From positions 1,612,001-1,676,000 of the forward strand of contig CP053169.1 in assembly GCA_014607495.2 (NCBI GenBank): a stretch of DNA of 64,000 bases, read 5' to 3'. Position numbers and translations under genes: made by a program. Source of the stretch: Carposina sasakii. Taxonomy: Eukaryota; Arthropoda; Insecta; Lepidoptera; Carposinidae. Shown in pieces: positions 62,400-64,000 of the stretch (the stretch's first letter is position 1; each line of letters begins with the position of its first letter). The notes beneath the pieces are model-generated. The model was not told the DNA's origin and ran no database searches. It saw only the letters and a program-made list of their open reading frames with translations.

Positions 62400-64000
62400 G
62401 CTCCCACGCACTCAAAACCTTCTAAAGTTCGGTTTAGTCAAACATGGAACAAGGATGCTATGAAAGAAGCTATTGCGCTCCAAACGATAAGGGATTTTCG
62501 AAAAAAATGGGGTTTCTAAGGGCATCGAAATTAAAAACTTTCAACGTTCCTAAAACGACACTTCGTCGTTTGGTTGCTGATAAAGACTAGTTAAACCTTT
62601 GGACGTGTTAACATCTGCCAAATTAGGAAGAAAACCGGTTCTGCCACCAGAGTTGGAAGGGAACAAAGATTCAGGTAACTCGTTGATTATGTCTTAATCA
62701 TGGAAGCAAAGTTTTTAACAAAAGATGGACAAATTTTTACGCGAAGAGATATCAGAACACTGGCGTTCCAGCTAGCAGTCCAAAACAACCTTCCGAACCC
62801 ATTTTCAACCATCCATCAGTGTGCTGGAATAGATTGGCTACGCTTGTTTCTTAAACGCCATCCAAATCTCTCGTTTCGTCAGCCTACGGGAACATCTGAA
62901 GCCCGCGCCAAAGGTTTCAATAAAGAAAATGTTAGCCTCTTCTTTGATTTGTTGGAAAAGCAAATGGAAGAACATCACTTTAGTCCGGATAACATCTACA
63001 ACGTTGATGAGACTGGAATATCAGTGGTTCCAAATAAATTGCCAAAAGTATTAAGTCTTAGAGGTAAAAGACAGATTGGAGCACTAACTTCTGCCGAAAG
63101 AGGATCCCTGATAACATGCATAATGTGCATGAGTGCAGGAGGTGGATTCGTACCGCCAATGTTTATTTTTCCTCGGAAGAAAGACAACCTTCTTCTTATG
63201 AGAGGCGCTCCACCAGGCTCTATTCACGCCAATCATCCCTCAGGTTAAGTGCAAACGAATCTGTTCACTAAGTGGTTTCGGCACTTCATAAATAAAGTGA
63301 AACCTACTGCATCTTCTCCTGTTTTGCTGATATTAGATGGGCATTCAAGTCATATGAGAAATATAGAACTTATCGATCTGGCCAGAGAAAATCACGTGCA
63401 TCTTTTGTCGATTCCACCTCATTCCAGCCACAAGATTCAGCCACTGGATAAAACTTTCATGGGGCCGCTAAAAAATACTATGCAGAAGAAATAAGATGCT
63501 GGCTAAGAGTAAATGTTCGAGCCCTAACACATTTTGACATCGTGGAGTTACTTGGACGAGCTTACCTACGAACACAAACGGGAGAAATAGCTGTAAAAGG
63601 ATTTGAATCAACTGGAATCTATCCAGTTAATCGGTACATCTTTAAAGATCATGATTTCATTGCAGCTGAGGAGGTCAATCAAGAGCTACCCAATTCAAAT
63701 GATTCTCAGACTCAGGAAAATGTTCACCAGGCAACAGACGAAAACACAATAGTCTCTCAGAACGTAGATTCTCCGCAATTGCCAGTCACCATTGATACAG
63801 CGGCAACGACTCATCAAGAACCTACGACTTCTGCTACGTTTGACTCAAAACCATCGACTTCAACTGGTTCAAGAGAAAATCCATATGTTACACCTCAACA
63901 AATATCTCCCATCCCTGTAAGAATGAAGAAACAGTCCAACCGAGGAAGAAAACCTGGTAAATCAGAACTATTAACATCTTCACCATACAAACAGGCGTTA
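62400..64000 (+). pseudogene. Pogo/Tigger-type transposase, broken, runs off the window
   Basis: This is a DDE transposase of the pogo/Tigger (CENP-B/jerky-related) group. The N-terminal helix-turn-helix remnant reads NKDAMKEAIAL and then, in another frame, KTFNVPKTTLRRLV. The central part (from 62700) reads RRDIRTLAFQLAVQNNLPNP, the first Asp in NVDETGISVVPNK, the second in LILDGHSSH and the third in HKIQPLD. Damage includes frame shifts near 62505 and 62660, an in-frame TAA at 63247-63249 and a one-base loss near 63470 before [10 protein letters not shown]. The frame then stays open to the last base through a Ser/Thr-rich tail with [17 protein letters not shown]. It cannot be active as given. 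Confidence 0.85.

Overview
The window looks like AT-rich, transposon-dense insect nuclear DNA, most likely from a moth or butterfly. The genes are split by short GT-AG introns, and the closest protein families are insect ones. The intergenic and intronic DNA is packed with repeats whose ends (for example the 3' tail reading CAGTCCACTGCTGGACGTAG on the minus-strand side of an RTE-type LINE) are familiar from Lepidoptera. No prokaryotic features, rRNA or intact tRNA were seen.

Layout. At 515-610 (minus) there is a possible first coding exon with a mitochondrial-presequence look. At 8371-10278 (minus) lies Vps29 (retromer), complete in four exons but with one extra base in exon 3. At 10436-13665 a ~435-bp tandem repeat has an inverted fourth copy split by a truncated non-LTR retrotransposon. 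At 15496-18057 (plus) is egalitarian, an 853-aa open frame without introns. At 25051-39627 (plus) is separase, rebuilt here as 14 exons encoding 698 aa. At 39897-47113 (minus) is an outer-dynein-arm docking-complex coiled-coil protein (ODAD1/CCDC63/CCDC114 family), 10 exons and 486 aa, convergent with separase. At 48842-49258 (plus) is the first coding exon of a BICD-related dynein adaptor (BICDR), preceded by a 44-codon upstream ORF. Its later exons were not found and probably lie beyond the window. From about 62400 to the end is a broken pogo/Tigger-type transposase. The rest is MITEs, tRNA-derived SINEs and LINE fragments.

The most unusual structure is in separase. The exon that carries the catalytic dyad (exon 11, His550 and Cys574) is preceded by a tandem array. 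Its 103-bp unit is the last 24 bp of intron 10, including the AG acceptor, plus the first 79 bp of exon 11, including the catalytic His codon. Seven near-identical acceptor sites therefore lie within 610 bp. Only the last copy continues into the Cys-coding part, and retention of any earlier copy meets an in-frame TAG. The preceding intron appears to use a GC donor, and exon 10 carries a Gly/Glu-rich insert next to the active site.

Functionally the genes are not an operon-like system. Two of them, Egalitarian and BICDR, are cargo-side partners of the dynein/BicD machinery, and a third (ODAD1-like) docks axonemal dynein. This may well be coincidence. All splice models are from reading phases and splice signals by eye, and every join was checked for a consistent reading frame.
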